DNA of 64,000 nucleotides from Acidibrevibacterium fodinaquatile (GCF_003352165.1 NZ_CP029176.1:2232001-2296000), one strand, 5' to 3'; counted from the stretch's first letter, positions 8,837-20,100 are shown. Numbers and translations: made by a program. The notes: generated by a model from the sequence alone, not told the origin.

Positions 8837-9319
8837 TCACAGTGCCCCGAGACGCCGCCCGGCGGCGATCTGCTTGAGCACCGCGACCGCGGCTTCCGCG
8901 CCCTTGTTGTGGCCATCGCGCCCAGAACGCGCTTCTGCCTGCGCCAGCGTGTCGACGGTGAGGAGCCCGGTGCCGAGCGCGATGCCATAGGTCAGCGAGA
9001 GCTGCATCAGCCCGTTCATCGCCGCGCTGCAGATGAATTCATAGTGATCGGTCTCGCCACGGACCACGCAGCCGAGCGCGATGAAGCCATCGAAACGCCG
9101 CGCGCCGCGCAAGGCGAGGCGTATTGCCTGGGCGAGTTCATAGGCGCCGGCGACATCGATGGTCTCGTGCGTCGCCCCGGCGGCGTCCAAAATCTCCGCA
9201 GCCCCACGCGAAAGCCCATCGACCACCGCCTGATAATAGGGGGCGCGAACGATCAGCACGGCGGGCGGCGGGCCGGCGATCTCGGGTGCGCGCGGCAGCG
9301 CCGCGTCTTCGGTGCTCAT
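8837..9319 (-). CDS. ribH: 6,7-dimethyl-8-ribityllumazine synthase
   Basis: Penultimate step of riboflavin synthesis: it condenses the RibA/RibD-derived pyrimidine with the four-carbon unit made by RibB. At 160 residues it has normal length. Recognisable parts are VPGAYELAQAI-like (here DVAGAYELAQAIRLAL), GFIALGCVVRGETDHYEF (substrate-binding loop) and LMQLSLTYGIALGTGLLTVD. The start overlaps the ribB(X) stop by 4 bp. It ends 10 bp before nusB. Confidence 0.95.
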   Translation of the reverse strand: MSTEDAALPRAPEIAGPPPAVLIVRAPYYQAVVDGLSRGAAEILDAAGATHETIDVAGAYELAQAIRLALRGARRFDGFIALGCVVRGETDHYEFICSAAMNGLMQLSLTYGIALGTGLLTVDTLAQAEARSGRDGHNKGAEAAVAVLKQIAAGRRLGAL

Positions 9320-10455
9320 CGGCCCGTCTCCACCGCTGGCGGCGCGATCGGCCGCTGCTCGACGATTTCGATGCCGTATCCGTCGAGACCGATGATGGTG
9401 CGTGGCGTGTTCGAGAGCAGAATCAGATCGCGTACGCCAAGATCGAGCAGGATCTGTGCGCCGATGCCATAATTGCGGAGTTCGAGCGGCGGCCGCTCGG
9501 CGGCGGCGAGCAGGCGCACGCGCTCGGAAAGTGCGTGCGGCCGATGCTCGCGCAGCAGGACCACGACGCCGCGCCCCTCGCGCTCGATCATCGCCATCGC
9601 GCCATGCAGGCTGGAGCTGTGGGCGCCGCCGAGAATGTCATCGAGAAGATCGACCGCGTGCATGCGCGCCATCACCGGCCCGGGGGCCGCGAGATCCCCC
9701 TTCACCAGCGCCATATGCTCGGCCTCCTCGACCTTGGTGCGATAGACGACGAGCCGCCAAGCGCCGCCGATCGCGTCGGCGATGGTACCCTCCTCGACCC
9801 GGCGCACCAGCTTCTCGGTGCGTCGGCGATGGGTGATGAGATCGGCGATGGTGCCGAGCTTGAGGTTGTGGAGCTGCGCGAAGGCGACGAGATCGGGCAG
9901 CCGCGCCATGCTGCCGTCGTCGTTCATGATCTCGCAGATCACACCGGCGGGGATCAGGCCGGCGAGGCGGGCGATGTCGACCGCCGCCTCGGTATGCCCG
10001 GCACGCACCAAAACGCCGCCCTCGCGCGCGGCAAGCGGGAAAACATGGCCCGGCGTGGTGATGTCGGCCCGCGTCGTTTCCGGGTTGATCGCGACCGCGA
10101 TGGTATGGGCACGGTCGGCGGCGGAAATACCGGTGGTGACACCCTCGCGTGCCTCGATCGAGACGGTGAAGGCGGTCTGGTGGCGGGTGCCGTTCGACTG
10201 GCTCATCAATGGCAGACCGAGCTGCTCGATCCGCGCGCCGGTGAGCGCAAGACAAATTAGCCCGCGCGCGTGCCGCGCCATGAAATTGACCGCGTCCGGC
10301 GTTGCGAACTGCGCCGGGATGACGAGATCGCCCTCGTTTTCGCGATCCTCGTCATCGACGAGGATGAACATCCGCCCAGCCTGTGCCTCCGCGATCAATT
10401 CCTCGGCGGTGGCGAAATAGGTCGAGAGATGGGCGGTTTTCAACGTATCCGGCAT
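9316..10455 (-). CDS. ribB: 3,4-dihydroxy-2-butanone 4-phosphate synthase with degenerate GTP cyclohydrolase II domain (RibBX type)
   Basis: The N-terminal half (to about residue 205) is a full RibB: it has [15 protein letters not shown] for metal binding, [13 protein letters not shown], and [19 protein letters not shown] with [14 protein letters not shown]. The C-terminal half has the RibA fold (VALVKGD-like [19 protein letters not shown], and [20 protein letters not shown]). It lacks all three zinc cysteines: the canonical CLTGD...RCDCG region reads DLLDD...SSSLHG. The RQEGRGIGL loop is also gone, so this half should not be a cyclohydrolase. The start at 10455 is chosen because AAGGA lies 7 nt upstream; an ATG at 10470 overlaps the ribE stop. 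Confidence 0.9.
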   Translation of the reverse strand: MPDTLKTAHLSTYFATAEELIAEAQAGRMFILVDDEDRENEGDLVIPAQFATPDAVNFMARHARGLICLALTGARIEQLGLPLMSQSNGTRHQTAFTVSIEAREGVTTGISAADRAHTIAVAINPETTRADITTPGHVFPLAAREGGVLVRAGHTEAAVDIARLAGLIPAGVICEIMNDDGSMARLPDLVAFAQLHNLKLGTIADLITHRRRTEKLVRRVEEGTIADAIGGAWRLVVYRTKVEEAEHMALVKGDLAAPGPVMARMHAVDLLDDILGGAHSSSLHGAMAMIEREGRGVVVLLREHRPHALSERVRLLAAAERPPLELRNYGIGAQILLDLGVRDLILLSNTPRTIIGLDGYGIEIVEQRPIAPPAVETGR

Positions 10456-10466
10456 GGTTCTGTCCT

Positions 10467-11084
10467 TCATGGCCGCGCCTGAAGCCGCGCGACATAGCGC
10501 GCCAGCAGGTCGATTTCGATATTCACCGCCATCCCCGGAACGAGGGTGCCAAACCCAGTGACCGCGGCGGTATGGGGAATGATATTGACGCCGAACTCAT
10601 TCTCCGCCGCGCTCCCCGGCACCCCGACCTCATTGACCGTCAGCGACACACCGTCGATCGCGATGCTGCCTTTTTCGGCGACGAACCGGGCAAGTGCGGC
10701 GGGTAGGCGAAAGCGAAAGCGCAGCGAGCCATTCTCGGGCGCCACCGAGAGGGTTTCGCCGACGCCATCGACATGGCCGGAGACGAGATGGCCGCCGAGT
10801 TCGTCGCCGAGGCGAAGGGCGCGTTCAAGATTGACCGGGCTGCCCGCCCGCCAGCGCCCGAGCGTCGTGCGCGCGAGCGTCTCGGCCGAGACATCGGCGG
10901 CGAACCAGTCCCCGCCGCGCGCGACCACGGTCAAGCAGCAGCCCGAACAGGCGATCGAGGCGCCGAGCGGAATGGCGCCGGTATCGGGCCAGGGGGCGGC
11001 GATCACGAGCCGCATATCGGCGCCGGCGCCGAGCGGGCGGATCTCGCGCACGTCCCCCAGCGCGCTGATGATACCGGTGAACAT
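10467..11084 (-). CDS. ribE: riboflavin synthase, alpha subunit
   Basis: Dismutates two lumazine molecules to riboflavin. It is 205 residues with two similar lumazine-binding barrels. The start MFTGIISALG is diagnostic, SGHVDGVGETLSV lies near residue 95 and the second barrel holds DGVSLTVNEVG. It begins one base before the ribD stop region ends and overlaps the upstream end of ribB(X). It is sometimes called ribC in other naming schemes. Confidence 0.95.
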   Translation of the reverse strand: MFTGIISALGDVREIRPLGAGADMRLVIAAPWPDTGAIPLGASIACSGCCLTVVARGGDWFAADVSAETLARTTLGRWRAGSPVNLERALRLGDELGGHLVSGHVDGVGETLSVAPENGSLRFRFRLPAALARFVAEKGSIAIDGVSLTVNEVGVPGSAAENEFGVNIIPHTAAVTGFGTLVPGMAVNIEIDLLARYVARLQARP

Positions 11085-12203
11085 CTATTCCGTCCTCTCG
11101 AACTCGCTCAACACATCGTCCCCAAGCAGGGTCACGGCGCGGCGCGAAAAGCGCGGCATGGCGGCGAGCTGCGCGATGCCGAACCCCTGCGCCGCTGGCC
11201 AGCCATCGCCGCCCATCACGCTCGGGGCATGAAACCAGGCGAGACGATCGACCAGATTGTCACGCAGCAGCGCCGCCGCAAGCTGCGCCCCGCCTTCGAC
11301 CAAGAGACGGGTGATGCCGGCCTGGCCGAGCGCCCGCAAGCCGGCCGCGAGATCGATCCCGGCCTCGGCGCCGGGCAAGGGAAACAGCCGCGCGCCGAGA
11401 TCGGCGAAGGCGCGCTTGCGCGCGGCATCGGTGCGGTCATGGATGAGAAACCAGACCGGCCCGAGATCGAGGCTCGCCATGACGCTCGCCGTCATTCGGG
11501 TGCGGAGATGGCTGTCGGCAACGATCCGCACCAACGGACGGGCGCGATAGCCCGGTAGGCGGCAGGTGAGGCGCGGATCATCGGCGAGCAGGGTGCCGAC
11601 CCCGACCAACACCGCATCATGACGGCCGCGCAGCGCGTGCGCGGCACGGCGCGCGGGCTCGCCGGTGATCCACTGACTCTCGCCGGCGCGGGTCGCGATG
11701 CGGCCATCGAGGGTGGTCGCGAGCTTCAGCGTCACCAGCGGCCGGCCGCGCGTGACCACGCTCACGAAGCCGGCGGCGAGAGCGGCCGCTTCGTCCGCGA
11801 GAATACCCTCAGCGACGGTGATCCCGGCCGCGCGCAAGGCGGCGATGCCAGCGCCGTTGACGCGCGGATCAGGGTCGCGAAGCGCGACAACCACCCGGGC
11901 GACGCCGGCCGCGATCAGCGCCTCGGTGCAGGGGGGCGTCTGGCCGGTATGGCAACAGGGTTCGAGGGTGACATAAACGGTCGCCCCATGCGCCGCCCCC
12001 CCGGCCATGGTGAGCGCCGCGGTTTCGGCGTGCGGGCGGCCGCCGGGCGCGGTCGCACCCCGGCCGACGACGCGGCCTTCGGCGCCGACGATGACACAGC
12101 CGACGGCGGGATTTGGCCAGGTCTCGCCGAGCCGGCGCGCCGCGAGCGCGAGGGCGGCGCGCATGTGATCCCGATCCTCGTCGGCGAGATCACCCCTGGT
12201 CAT
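11085..12203 (-). CDS. ribD: bifunctional diaminohydroxyphosphoribosylaminopyrimidine deaminase / 5-amino-6-(5-phosphoribosylamino)uracil reductase
   Basis: Second and third steps of riboflavin synthesis. The deaminase domain (residues about 10-140) has the zinc motif PHAETAAL and [11 protein letters not shown]. The reductase domain begins near [18 protein letters not shown] and includes [12 protein letters not shown]. The open frame reaches 12287, but the start is set at 12203 ([18 protein letters not shown]), where similarity begins. That start overlaps the nrdR stop by 14 bp, consistent with translational coupling. Confidence 0.94.
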   Translation of the reverse strand: MTRGDLADEDRDHMRAALALAARRLGETWPNPAVGCVIVGAEGRVVGRGATAPGGRPHAETAALTMAGGAAHGATVYVTLEPCCHTGQTPPCTEALIAAGVARVVVALRDPDPRVNGAGIAALRAAGITVAEGILADEAAALAAGFVSVVTRGRPLVTLKLATTLDGRIATRAGESQWITGEPARRAAHALRGRHDAVLVGVGTLLADDPRLTCRLPGYRARPLVRIVADSHLRTRMTASVMASLDLGPVWFLIHDRTDAARKRAFADLGARLFPLPGAEAGIDLAAGLRALGQAGITRLLVEGGAQLAAALLRDNLVDRLAWFHAPSVMGGDGWPAAQGFGIAQLAAMPRFSRRAVTLLGDDVLSEFERTE

Positions 12204-12645
12204 CGAGCGAGCCGAGGAAGGCCTCGAAATCCTTGGCCTCACGGAAATCACGATAGACGCTGGCGAAGCGCACATAGGCGACTTCATCGACCTCGCGCAG
12301 CGTCTCCATCACCGCTTCGCCGATCTGCTGGCTTGCGATGTCGTTTTCGCCGCTCGCCTCCAACTGACGGACGATGCCGTTGACGATGCGCTCGATCCGC
12401 TCCTCCTGCACCGGGCGCTTCCTAAGGGCGATGCGCACCGAGCGGGCGAGCTTGTCGCGCTCGAACGGCACCCTTCTCCCATCCGCCTTGATCACGGTGA
12501 GTTCGCGCAGCTGGACCCGCTCGACGGTGGTGAAACGCTGGCTGCAGGCCGGGCAAAAACGCCGCCGCCGGATCGCCGCCCCGTCATCGGAGGGGCGGCT
12601 ATCCTTGACCTGGGTATCCTCATGCCCGCAGAACGGACAGCGCAT
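12190..12645 (-). CDS. nrdR: transcriptional repressor NrdR
   Basis: 151-residue ATP/dATP-sensing repressor of ribonucleotide reductase genes. The N-terminal zinc ribbon is [17 protein letters not shown] ... [10 protein letters not shown], with four Cys, and the ATP-cone follows ([20 protein letters not shown]). The start at 12645 places the zinc ribbon at residue 1, as in all NrdR proteins, and lies 5 bp after glyA. The long frame to 12780 is read-through into glyA. The likely regulatory target in this window is nrdJ at 1411-3681. NrdR next to ribD and nusB is a common alphaproteobacterial order. Confidence 0.96.
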   Translation of the reverse strand: MRCPFCGHEDTQVKDSRPSDDGAAIRRRRFCPACSQRFTTVERVQLRELTVIKADGRRVPFERDKLARSVRIALRKRPVQEERIERIVNGIVRQLEASGENDIASQQIGEAVMETLREVDEVAYVRFASVYRDFREAKDFEAFLGSLDDQG

Positions 12646-12649
12646 CGTC

Positions 12650-13978
12650 TCAGCGTCCGGCGTCCAGGGTCGGCGCGAACGCCGTATAGATCGGAAAACG
12701 CCGGCAAAGTTCGCGCACGCGCGCCGCAACCGCGGCCTCGGCGGCGTCATTGCGGCCATCGTTGCTGGCGCCGAGGCCATCGAGCACGTCCCCGATCATT
12801 TCGCCGACAGCGCGGAACTCTGCCGCGCCGAAGCCGCGCGTCGCCGCCGCCGGGGTGCCGAGCCGGATGCCCGAGGTGATCGCCGGCTTCTCCGGATCGA
12901 AGGGGATCGCATTCTTGTTCGCGGTGATGCCGGCGCGCTCGAGGCTGGCTTCCGCGGCCTTACCGGTGACCCTTTTGGGGCGCAGATCGACCAGCATCAA
13001 ATGGCTGTCGGTCCCGCCGGTGACGATCGCGAGGCCGCGTTCGACCAATGTCGCCGCGAGGATTTTGGCGTTTTCCAACACCTGTGCCTGATAAGCACGA
13101 AACGCCGGCGTCAACGCCTCACCAAACGCCACCGCCTTGGCGGCGATGACATGCATCAGGGGTCCGCCCTGAAGCCCCGGAAACAGCGCCGAATTGATCT
13201 TCTTGGCAAGCTCGGGATCGTTGGTCAGCACCATGCCGCCGCGCGGGCCGCGCAGCGTCTTGTGGGTGGTGGTGGTGGTAACATGGGCATGCGGCAGCGG
13301 GCTCGGATAGAGCCCGGCGGCAACGAGACCGGCGAAATGCGCCATATCGACCATGAACCAAGCGCCGACCGCGTCGGCGACCTTGCGGATACGGGCGAAA
13401 TCGATGACCCGCGGATAGGCCGAGCCCCCGGCGATGATCAATTTCGGCCGCTCGGCGTGCGCGAGACGCTCCAATTCCTCGTAATCGAGCAGCCCATCCT
13501 CGCGGCGGACGCCATACTGCACGGCGCGGAACCATTTGCCCGAGAGATTGGGCGCGGCGCCATGGGTCAGATGTCCGCCGGCGGCGAGTGACATGCCGAG
13601 GATGGTATCCCCGGGCTGGAGCAAAGCGAGAAACACCGTCTGATTGGCCTGCGCCCCGGAATGCGGCTGGACATTGGCGAATTCGGCGGAAAACAACGCC
13701 CGGGCGCGCGCGATCGCCAGCTCTTCCGCGATATCGACGGCGGCGCAGCCGCCATAATAACGACGCCCGGGATAACCTTCGGCGTATTTGTTGGTGAGCA
13801 CCGAGCCCTGCGCTTCCAGCACCGCGCGCGAGACGATGTTTTCGCTTGCGATCAGCTCGATCCCGTCCTGCTGGCGGGCGAGTTCCTGCGCGACCGCCCG
13901 CGCCAGCTCCGGATCCGCCGCGTCAAGGGATGCCTCAAAAAACCGCGCCTGGTTTGGCGCCTCGCGATGCTCACGCAT
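12650..13978 (-). CDS. glyA: serine hydroxymethyltransferase
   Basis: PLP enzyme interconverting serine and glycine while loading one-carbon units onto tetrahydrofolate. It is 442 residues. [19 protein letters not shown] and [16 protein letters not shown] mark the N-terminal part. [19 protein letters not shown] precedes the PLP-lysine motif [17 protein letters not shown] (about residue 250). It is first in the leftward operon that continues through nrdR, the rib genes and nusB. The 128-bp gap between 13979 and 14106 should hold the operon promoter, but no confident -35/-10 pair was seen. Confidence 0.97.
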   Translation of the reverse strand: MREHREAPNQARFFEASLDAADPELARAVAQELARQQDGIELIASENIVSRAVLEAQGSVLTNKYAEGYPGRRYYGGCAAVDIAEELAIARARALFSAEFANVQPHSGAQANQTVFLALLQPGDTILGMSLAAGGHLTHGAAPNLSGKWFRAVQYGVRREDGLLDYEELERLAHAERPKLIIAGGSAYPRVIDFARIRKVADAVGAWFMVDMAHFAGLVAAGLYPSPLPHAHVTTTTTHKTLRGPRGGMVLTNDPELAKKINSALFPGLQGGPLMHVIAAKAVAFGEALTPAFRAYQAQVLENAKILAATLVERGLAIVTGGTDSHLMLVDLRPKRVTGKAAEASLERAGITANKNAIPFDPEKPAITSGIRLGTPAAATRGFGAAEFRAVGEMIGDVLDGLGASNDGRNDAAEAAVAARVRELCRRFPIYTAFAPTLDAGR

Positions 13979-14106
13979 TGCCTGCCCTGCTCTCCACTGA
14001 AAACCGCTATGCCGCCGCAGGCTCTAGCACCGCGCGCGGCGGGGGGAAACCGCGAAGCCAGGGGTCAGGTCCGCGAAATCGGCGCCCCGGCCATCGCGGC
14101 GCCAGA

Positions 14107-14667
14107 CTACGGCATGCCGCCGCCCATCCCCATGCCGCCAAAGCCGCCACCCATCATGCCGCCGGCGCCGGGTACGGTGCTACCCATGCCGGCCCCGTTC
14201 ATCCCCATGCCCGCCATCATGCCGCCGAACGGATTGATCATGCCGATGCCGCTCACGATCTGATCCCAGGCCGAGACGTTGCCGCCCGGCGACGGCGTGA
14301 TACGATCGACCACCCTGACCGGCAACGCGTCCTTCTGGCCGAGCGTCTTGATCGCCCGCAACACACCTTTATCGTCAAAGGTCAGGACCACCACCTGCTG
14401 ATTAGCAACGTGAAGGGTGCTCGCGACGATCGGCTTGGTTATCTGGCCGATATAAATCCAGGTATTGTCGTCGAAGGTCGCCTTCGAGGTCGGGGTGCCG
14501 AGCAGAGATTGCGCGTCCGCGCGCGTAGACACCCCCGGCACCAACTCGGCGAGCTGATCGGGGTCGACGGGGTTGCCGCGCACCTGCGTCTGCGGCGCGA
14601 GGGGGCCGCAGGCGACGACGCCGAGCAGGGCGAGCAACGCGAACAGGCGAACGGAAGCGGCGAGCAT
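14107..14667 (-). CDS. bamE: outer membrane assembly lipoprotein BamE family, with Met/Gly-rich tail
   Basis: The start at 14667 gives a lipoprotein signal (MLAASVRLFALLALLGVVAC, lipobox LLGVVAC), then the SmpA/OmlA fold. Typical parts are LAELVPGVSTRADAQSLLG, GTPTSKATFDDNTWIYIG and VVVLTFDDKGVLRAI. BamE stabilises the Bam complex that inserts outer-membrane barrels. The last 40 or so residues are unusual: an almost pure Gly/Met run such as GGMMGGGFGGMGMGGGMP. Many alphaproteobacterial BamE proteins have disordered tails, but this composition stands out. The frame upstream to 14961 has no family similarity and is ignored. Confidence 0.88.
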   Translation of the reverse strand: MLAASVRLFALLALLGVVACGPLAPQTQVRGNPVDPDQLAELVPGVSTRADAQSLLGTPTSKATFDDNTWIYIGQITKPIVASTLHVANQQVVVLTFDDKGVLRAIKTLGQKDALPVRVVDRITPSPGGNVSAWDQIVSGIGMINPFGGMMAGMGMNGAGMGSTVPGAGGMMGGGFGGMGMGGGMP

Positions 14668-14914
14668 CAGCAAACCTCGGCAATATGACCGAACTCCCGG
14701 CCGCAGATCGAAGCGCCGGTATTTGACCGGCGAAATCCAGGCGCTATGTCTCGCCCGCAGCCTTGCAAGCGATGGCGGGAACGGCAGCGCTGCGACCGAG
14801 GCGCCGGGCTGGGCCCTTTTTCGGCGATCGCGCGGCGGCATGCAAGACGATTTCAACGCCTGGGTCGCACACGCGCGCCCAGGGATCGCAAGGAGCTCGG
14901 GCGAGGTGGTGGAT

Positions 14915-15460
14915 ATGGCTTTCTGGCGGCGCGGAAGACGGCACGAACGGGCGGGATTCACCCTCTACGGCCAGGCCGTGGCTGCCGCGCGGCGGCCATT
15001 TTTCTATGATGTCCTTGCCGTCCCCGACACGCTCGATGGCCGTTTCGATCTCGTCGGGCTCCATGTCGCGCTCATCATCCGCCGTCTCCGCCATGACCGC
15101 GAGCCCGGCCCGGCATTGGCGCAGGCGGTGTTCGACGCCATGTTTTCGGACATGGACATCAATTTGCGCGAACTCGGTGTCGGCGACATGTCGGTCGGGA
15201 AAAAGGTTCGGGCAATGTGGGAGGCGTTTCACGGCCGCGCCCGCACCTATGAGGCAGCGCTCGACGCCGGCGATGCCGATGCCTTGACCGTGGCGCTCGC
15301 GCGCAATGTCTGGCGTGGCGGCGCGGCACCGCGCGCGGCAGAGCTGGCCGCGATCGCGATCGCAAGCGATGCGGCTCTGGCGCGCCAAGCCCTCGCCGGG
15401 TTCGCTGCCGGCGAGGTCGCCTTCCCGCCCCCCGAAACCCTGGCCGGCAACGACGCATGA
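14915..15460 (+). CDS. ubiquinol-cytochrome c chaperone family protein (CBP3-like)
   Basis: 181 residues from MAFWRRGRRHERAGFTLYGQ. The region YDVLAVPDTLDGRFDLVGLH, LIIRRLR, ALAQAVFDAMFSDMDINLRE and LGVGDMSVGKKVRAMWEAFH matches the CBP3/ubiquinol-cytochrome c chaperone domain, which in mitochondria helps assemble cytochrome b of complex III. The start at 14915 is preceded by GGTGGT; an upstream in-frame ATG at 14840 is less likely because the sequence there is not conserved in character. It overlaps yceD by 4 bp and is divergent from bamE. Confidence 0.87.
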   Translation: MAFWRRGRRHERAGFTLYGQAVAAARRPFFYDVLAVPDTLDGRFDLVGLHVALIIRRLRHDREPGPALAQAVFDAMFSDMDINLRELGVGDMSVGKKVRAMWEAFHGRARTYEAALDAGDADALTVALARNVWRGGAAPRAAELAAIAIASDAALARQALAGFAAGEVAFPPPETLAGNDA

Positions 15461-15987
15461 TACCGGAATTCCACCGCCCACGCGCGCAGGCAAGCCTCGC
15501 CCCGGCCGGCGAGACGGTGGCGATCGCGGCCCGTCGCACCGAACGCGCCGCGCTCGCCCAGCGCTTTGATCTCCCCGCCATCCGCCATCTCGCGGCGCGC
15601 TTTCATCTCCTGCCGGCGACCGATGGTAGCGTACTCGCGAAAGCCCGCCTGGTCGCCCGTTTCACTCAGATCTGCGTCGTCACCTTGACCCCCTTCCCGG
15701 CGACGATCGCTGCTCCGTTCATGCTCCGCTTCGTCCCAGCCGGGCGTGAATCCGAGGGCGACGATCCGGAGGCGATCGATACTGTCGGCGTCACCGCCGG
15801 CATGCTCGATCTCGGCGAAGCGGCGGCGGAACAATTCGCACTTCTCCTCGACCCCTATCCACGCCTGCCGGGGGCGAGCCTGCCGGCGGACTACGCGCCC
15901 CGGCCGAATGCCGACCCGCAGGCCGCCAACGGAGCCCTTCCCTTCGCCACCCTCGCCGCGCGCCTGCACGCCCGCCGGGGCCGATAG
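15457..15987 (+). CDS. DUF177 (YceD-type) protein
   Basis: 176 residues. The middle segment KARLVARFTQICVVTLTPFP and the acidic stretch ESEGDDPEAIDTVGVTAGML, followed by LDLGEAAAEQFALLLDPYPR, match the DUF177/YceD family, implicated in 23S rRNA and L32 assembly. Usually it precedes rpmF and plsX; here hemW follows 8 bp later instead, and rpmF is not visible. The CxxC often present in the family is reduced to a single Cys. Confidence 0.85.
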   Translation: MIPEFHRPRAQASLAPAGETVAIAARRTERAALAQRFDLPAIRHLAARFHLLPATDGSVLAKARLVARFTQICVVTLTPFPATIAAPFMLRFVPAGRESEGDDPEAIDTVGVTAGMLDLGEAAAEQFALLLDPYPRLPGASLPADYAPRPNADPQAANGALPFATLAARLHARRGR

Positions 15988-15995
15988 GCCGCGCC

Positions 15996-17141
15996 ATGCT
16001 CGCGCTCTATATTCATTGGCCATTCTGCCGCGCCAAGTGCCCTTATTGCGATTTCAACAGCCATGTCCGCGAGCGGATCGACGCCGGGCGCTTCCTTGCC
16101 GCGCTCCGCGCCGAACTCGCGCATGAGGCGGCGCGGCTTGGCCGCCGGCGGCTGGCTTCGATTTTCTTCGGCGGCGGCACGCCGAGCCTCATGCCGCCCG
16201 AGGGTGTCGCCGCCCTGATCGCCGACGCAACCCGGCTTTTTGCGCCCGAAGACGATCTCGAAATCACCCTGGAAGCCAACCCGACCAGCGTGGAGGCGGA
16301 AAACCTCGCGGCCTTCCACGACGCCGGCGTAAACCGCCTCTCGCTCGGCGTGCAAAGCCTCGACCCCGCCGCTCTCGCCTGGCTCGGGCGCCGCCATTCA
16401 GCGGCCGAGGCGATCGCGGCGCTCGAACTCGGGCGACGGATTTTCCCCCGCCTTTCCTTCGATCTCATCTACGCCCGGCCCGACCAAAGCATTCCCGCCT
16501 GGCGCGGCGAATTACGGCGGGCGCTGGCTCTCGCCGCCGATCATCTCTCGCTCTATCAGCTCACCATCGAACCCGGCACGGCCTTCGAGACCGCCCACGC
16601 CCGCGGCGACATCATCCTCCCCGACCCAGAGCACGCCGCAGCACTCTATCACGCAACCGCCGAGGAAGCGTCGCGGTTCGGGCTCTTCGCCTATGAAGTC
16701 TCCAACTATGCCAGACCCGGCGCCGAAAGCCGCCACAATCTCGCCTATTGGCGCTATGGCGATTACGCGGGCATTGGCCCCGGCGCGCATGGCCGACTTT
16801 TCCTCGGGGGGGAGCGGCTGGCAATCCGTCGCCATCGCGCCCCGGAAGCCTGGCTCGCGCAGGTTGAACGCGAAGGCCACGGAAGCGTCGAGGAAGCGGC
16901 GCTCACGGCCACCGAACAGGCGCGCGAAATGCTGCTGATGGGGCTGCGGCTCGACGAAGGGATCGATCCCACACGCTTTCAGCACATAACCGGCCGGCCG
17001 CTGGTTGCGGCGATCGATGGCGAAACCCTCCGCGCGGCAGAAGAGGAGGGATATCTCGCCTGGGGCGAAACCGGGCGGCTCCGCGCCTTGCCCGCCGGCC
17101 GGCTTCGGCTCGACGCCCTGCTCGCCTCACTGCTCAAGTAG
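15996..17141 (+). CDS. hemW: radical SAM heme chaperone HemW
   Basis: 381 residues. The radical SAM cluster motif is [13 protein letters not shown] near the N-terminus, followed by [10 protein letters not shown] for SAM binding, [12 protein letters not shown] and [12 protein letters not shown]. The HemW-specific parts are [11 protein letters not shown] and [20 protein letters not shown]. HemW proteins bind and deliver heme and are often mis-annotated as oxygen-independent coproporphyrinogen oxidase (HemN), which has a different N-terminal motif. Last of the three-gene cluster. Its 3' end overlaps the oppositely oriented 5-oxoprolinase gene by 8 bp. Confidence 0.93.
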   Translation: MLALYIHWPFCRAKCPYCDFNSHVRERIDAGRFLAALRAELAHEAARLGRRRLASIFFGGGTPSLMPPEGVAALIADATRLFAPEDDLEITLEANPTSVEAENLAAFHDAGVNRLSLGVQSLDPAALAWLGRRHSAAEAIAALELGRRIFPRLSFDLIYARPDQSIPAWRGELRRALALAADHLSLYQLTIEPGTAFETAHARGDIILPDPEHAAALYHATAEEASRFGLFAYEVSNYARPGAESRHNLAYWRYGDYAGIGPGAHGRLFLGGERLAIRRHRAPEAWLAQVEREGHGSVEEAALTATEQAREMLLMGLRLDEGIDPTRFQHITGRPLVAAIDGETLRAAEEEGYLAWGETGRLRALPAGRLRLDALLASLLK

Positions 17142-20100
17142 TTTTATTATTTAGGCGAGTGTGTTCTTGAATGGCCTCCCCCTCCCCCGCTTTTGGTGCG
17201 CCAAAGCCGCCGCCACCCGGGGTTTCGATCACGAAAATATCGCCGGGCGCGAGTTCGGCGCGATCGACACCGCGCAGGATGTCGCGTCTGCCATCGCGGC
17301 GCTCCACCCATTGCCGCCCGGGCGCGCCGTCTTCGCCGCCTTCGAGCCCGAAGGGAGCGACCTCGCGGCGTGAGGCGACGATCACCGCCGTCATCGGCGC
17401 GAGGAAACGGATGCGCCGGCGCGCGCCGGCGCCGCCGCGATGGCGCCCCGCCCCGCCCGAGCCGTGGCGGATCGCGAATTCCTCGAGCCTAACCGGATAG
17501 CGCAGTTCGAGGATTTCGGCGTCCGTCATGCGGGTATTGGTCATGTGGGTCTGCACCGCCGCGGTGCCGTCGAAATCGGGCCCGGCGCCGGTGCCGCCGC
17601 AGATCGTCTCGTAATATTGATATTTCGCATCCCCGAAGAGGAAATTATTCATCGTCGCCTGGCTGCAGGCGATCACGCCGAGCGCGCCGAAGAGGGCGTT
17701 GCAGGTCGCTTGCGAGACCTCGGTATTGCCGGCGACGACGGCGCGGCCGGGCGTCGGGCTCAGGAAACTTCCCGGCGGGATCACGATCTCGATCGGTTTC
17801 AGGCAGCCGTCGTTGAGCGGAATGTCATCGCCGACCAGACAGCGGAAAACGTAAAGCACGACGGCGCGGGTCACCGCTGGCGGGGCATTGAAATTCCCGT
17901 CCGTCTGCTCCGCCCCGGTGCCGGTGAAATCGACGATCGCGGTGCGTTTCGCGGTATCGACGCGCACCTCAACCGCGAGCGGCACGCCGCGATCCATCTG
18001 ATAGATGAAACGCCCGCCGGGGATGCGCGCCAGCACCCGGCGCACGCTCTCCTCGGCATTGTCCATGACATGGCGCATATAGGCGGAGACGACGTCCCAG
18101 CCATAGTGCGCGATAACCCGCTGCAATTCCTGCACGCCGCGGGCATTGGCGGCGACCTGCGCCTTGATGTCGGCGACATTGACATCGGGGCTGCGGGCCG
18201 GATAGCGCGCGCCCGCAAGGAGGACACGGAACTCCGCCTCGCGGAAATGCCCGCCCGTGGCATTGCCCTCGACGAGAAGAAAATCATCGATCACCACGCC
18301 CTCTTCCTCGAGCGTGGTCGAGTTGGGCGGGGTCGAGCCCGGGGTCGTGCCACCGATATCGGCGTGATGCCCGCGCGAGCCAACGAAGAACCGGATCTTT
18401 TGCCCGCTCTCGTCGAAAACCGGGGTGATAACGGTGACATCGGGAAGATGCGTGCCGCCGTTGAAGGGGTTATTGAGGGCGATGACGTCGCCCGGCTTAA
18501 GGGTTTTGCCGCGCCGCGCCAGTACCGTGCGGACGCTTTCGCCCATCGCGCCGAGATGGACGGGCACATGCGGTGCGTTAGCGACGAGAGCGCCGCTGCC
18601 ATCGAAAATCGCGCAGGAAAAATCGAGGCGCTCCTTGATGTTCACGCTGAGGGAGGTGTTCTGCAAAACCGCGCCCGTCTGCTCGGCGACATTCATGAAG
18701 AGGTTGTTGAAGAGTTCGAGTAGTACCGGATCGGCGCGCTCGGAGCCGGCGGCATGGCGCGTCGTGCGTGGGCTCGCGCGCGTCAGCAGGAGATGGTTGC
18801 GCGCGGTAATTTCCGCCTGCCAGCCGGGTTCGATCACCGTCGTCGCATTGGCCTCCCTGATCAGCGCCGGGCCGGACAAACGGTCACCGGCGGCAAGCGC
18901 CGTGCGCTCGAACACCGGCGCGCGGTGCGCGGCCCCCTGGCTGAACAAGGCAACTTCGTCGATTGGCACCGGCGTGCCGGAGGCGCGCGGCGCGAGCGAC
19001 TCTTCGGCCACCGCGTCGCCAGGGGCGATCGCCTCGATCGCGACCAGTTCGGCGATCAGCGTGCGGCCTGGTGGCGGGACGAAACCGAAGCGGGCGCTGT
19101 GGGCGGCGGCGAAATCGGCGGCCATCGCCTCTAGGGAAGCAAAGGCGACGGGAAGCGCTGCTTCGGTACTTTCAATGCGAATATGCACCGAGCGCTTGAC
19201 GCGGATTTTCTCGCGCTCAGCCCCTTGCGCGACGAGTGCCTCGGTTCCGTCTGCCGCCAGCCGCGCGAGCGCAGCCTCGAGCGTCGGGATCGCCGTCTCA
19301 ACGAGCGGCGTTTCGACCGCCTGCTCACGCATCACCACCTGATCGGCAAGCCCCATGCCATAGGCCGAGAGCACCCCGGCGAAGGGATGCAAGAACACTT
19401 TGTCCATCCCGAGCGCATCGGCGACCAGACAGGCATGCTGGCCGCCGGCGCCGCCGAAGCAGGCGAGCGTGAAGCCAGTGACATCGTGGCCTTTCTGGAC
19501 CGAAATCTGCTTGATCGCATTGGCCATGTTGGCGACCGCGATGGCGATGAAGCCCTCCGCGAGGCGCTCCGGGGTGTGGTCGATGCCGGTTTTGGCGCTG
19601 ACCTCGGCGGCGAGGGCCGCGAATTTTTCCCGCACCAGGCCGTCATCGAGCGGTTGATCGCCGCTCGGGCCAAAAATCGCCGGGAAATGCCGTGGCTGGA
19701 TTTTGCCGAGACAGACATTGGCATCGGTCACGGTGAGCGGCCCGCCATTGCGGTAGCTCGCGGGGCCAGGCGCGGCACCCGCCGAATCCGGGCCGACACG
19801 AAGCCGCGCGCCGTCGAAATGCAGGATCGAGCCGCCGCCGGCGGCAACCGTGTTGATCGCCATCATCGGCGCACGCATGCGCACACCGGCGATCTCGGTC
19901 TCAAAGGCGCGCTCGAAAGCGCCGTTATAAAGCGCGACATCGGTCGAGGTGCCGCCCATGTCGAAACCGATGATGCTGGTGATCCCTGCCGCGGCGGCGG
20001 TACGGGCGGCGCCGACGATGCCGCCGGCAGGGCCAGAGAGGATCGCATCCTTGCCCTGGAAATGCCGCGCCTCCGCAAGCCCGCCATGAGACTGCATGAA

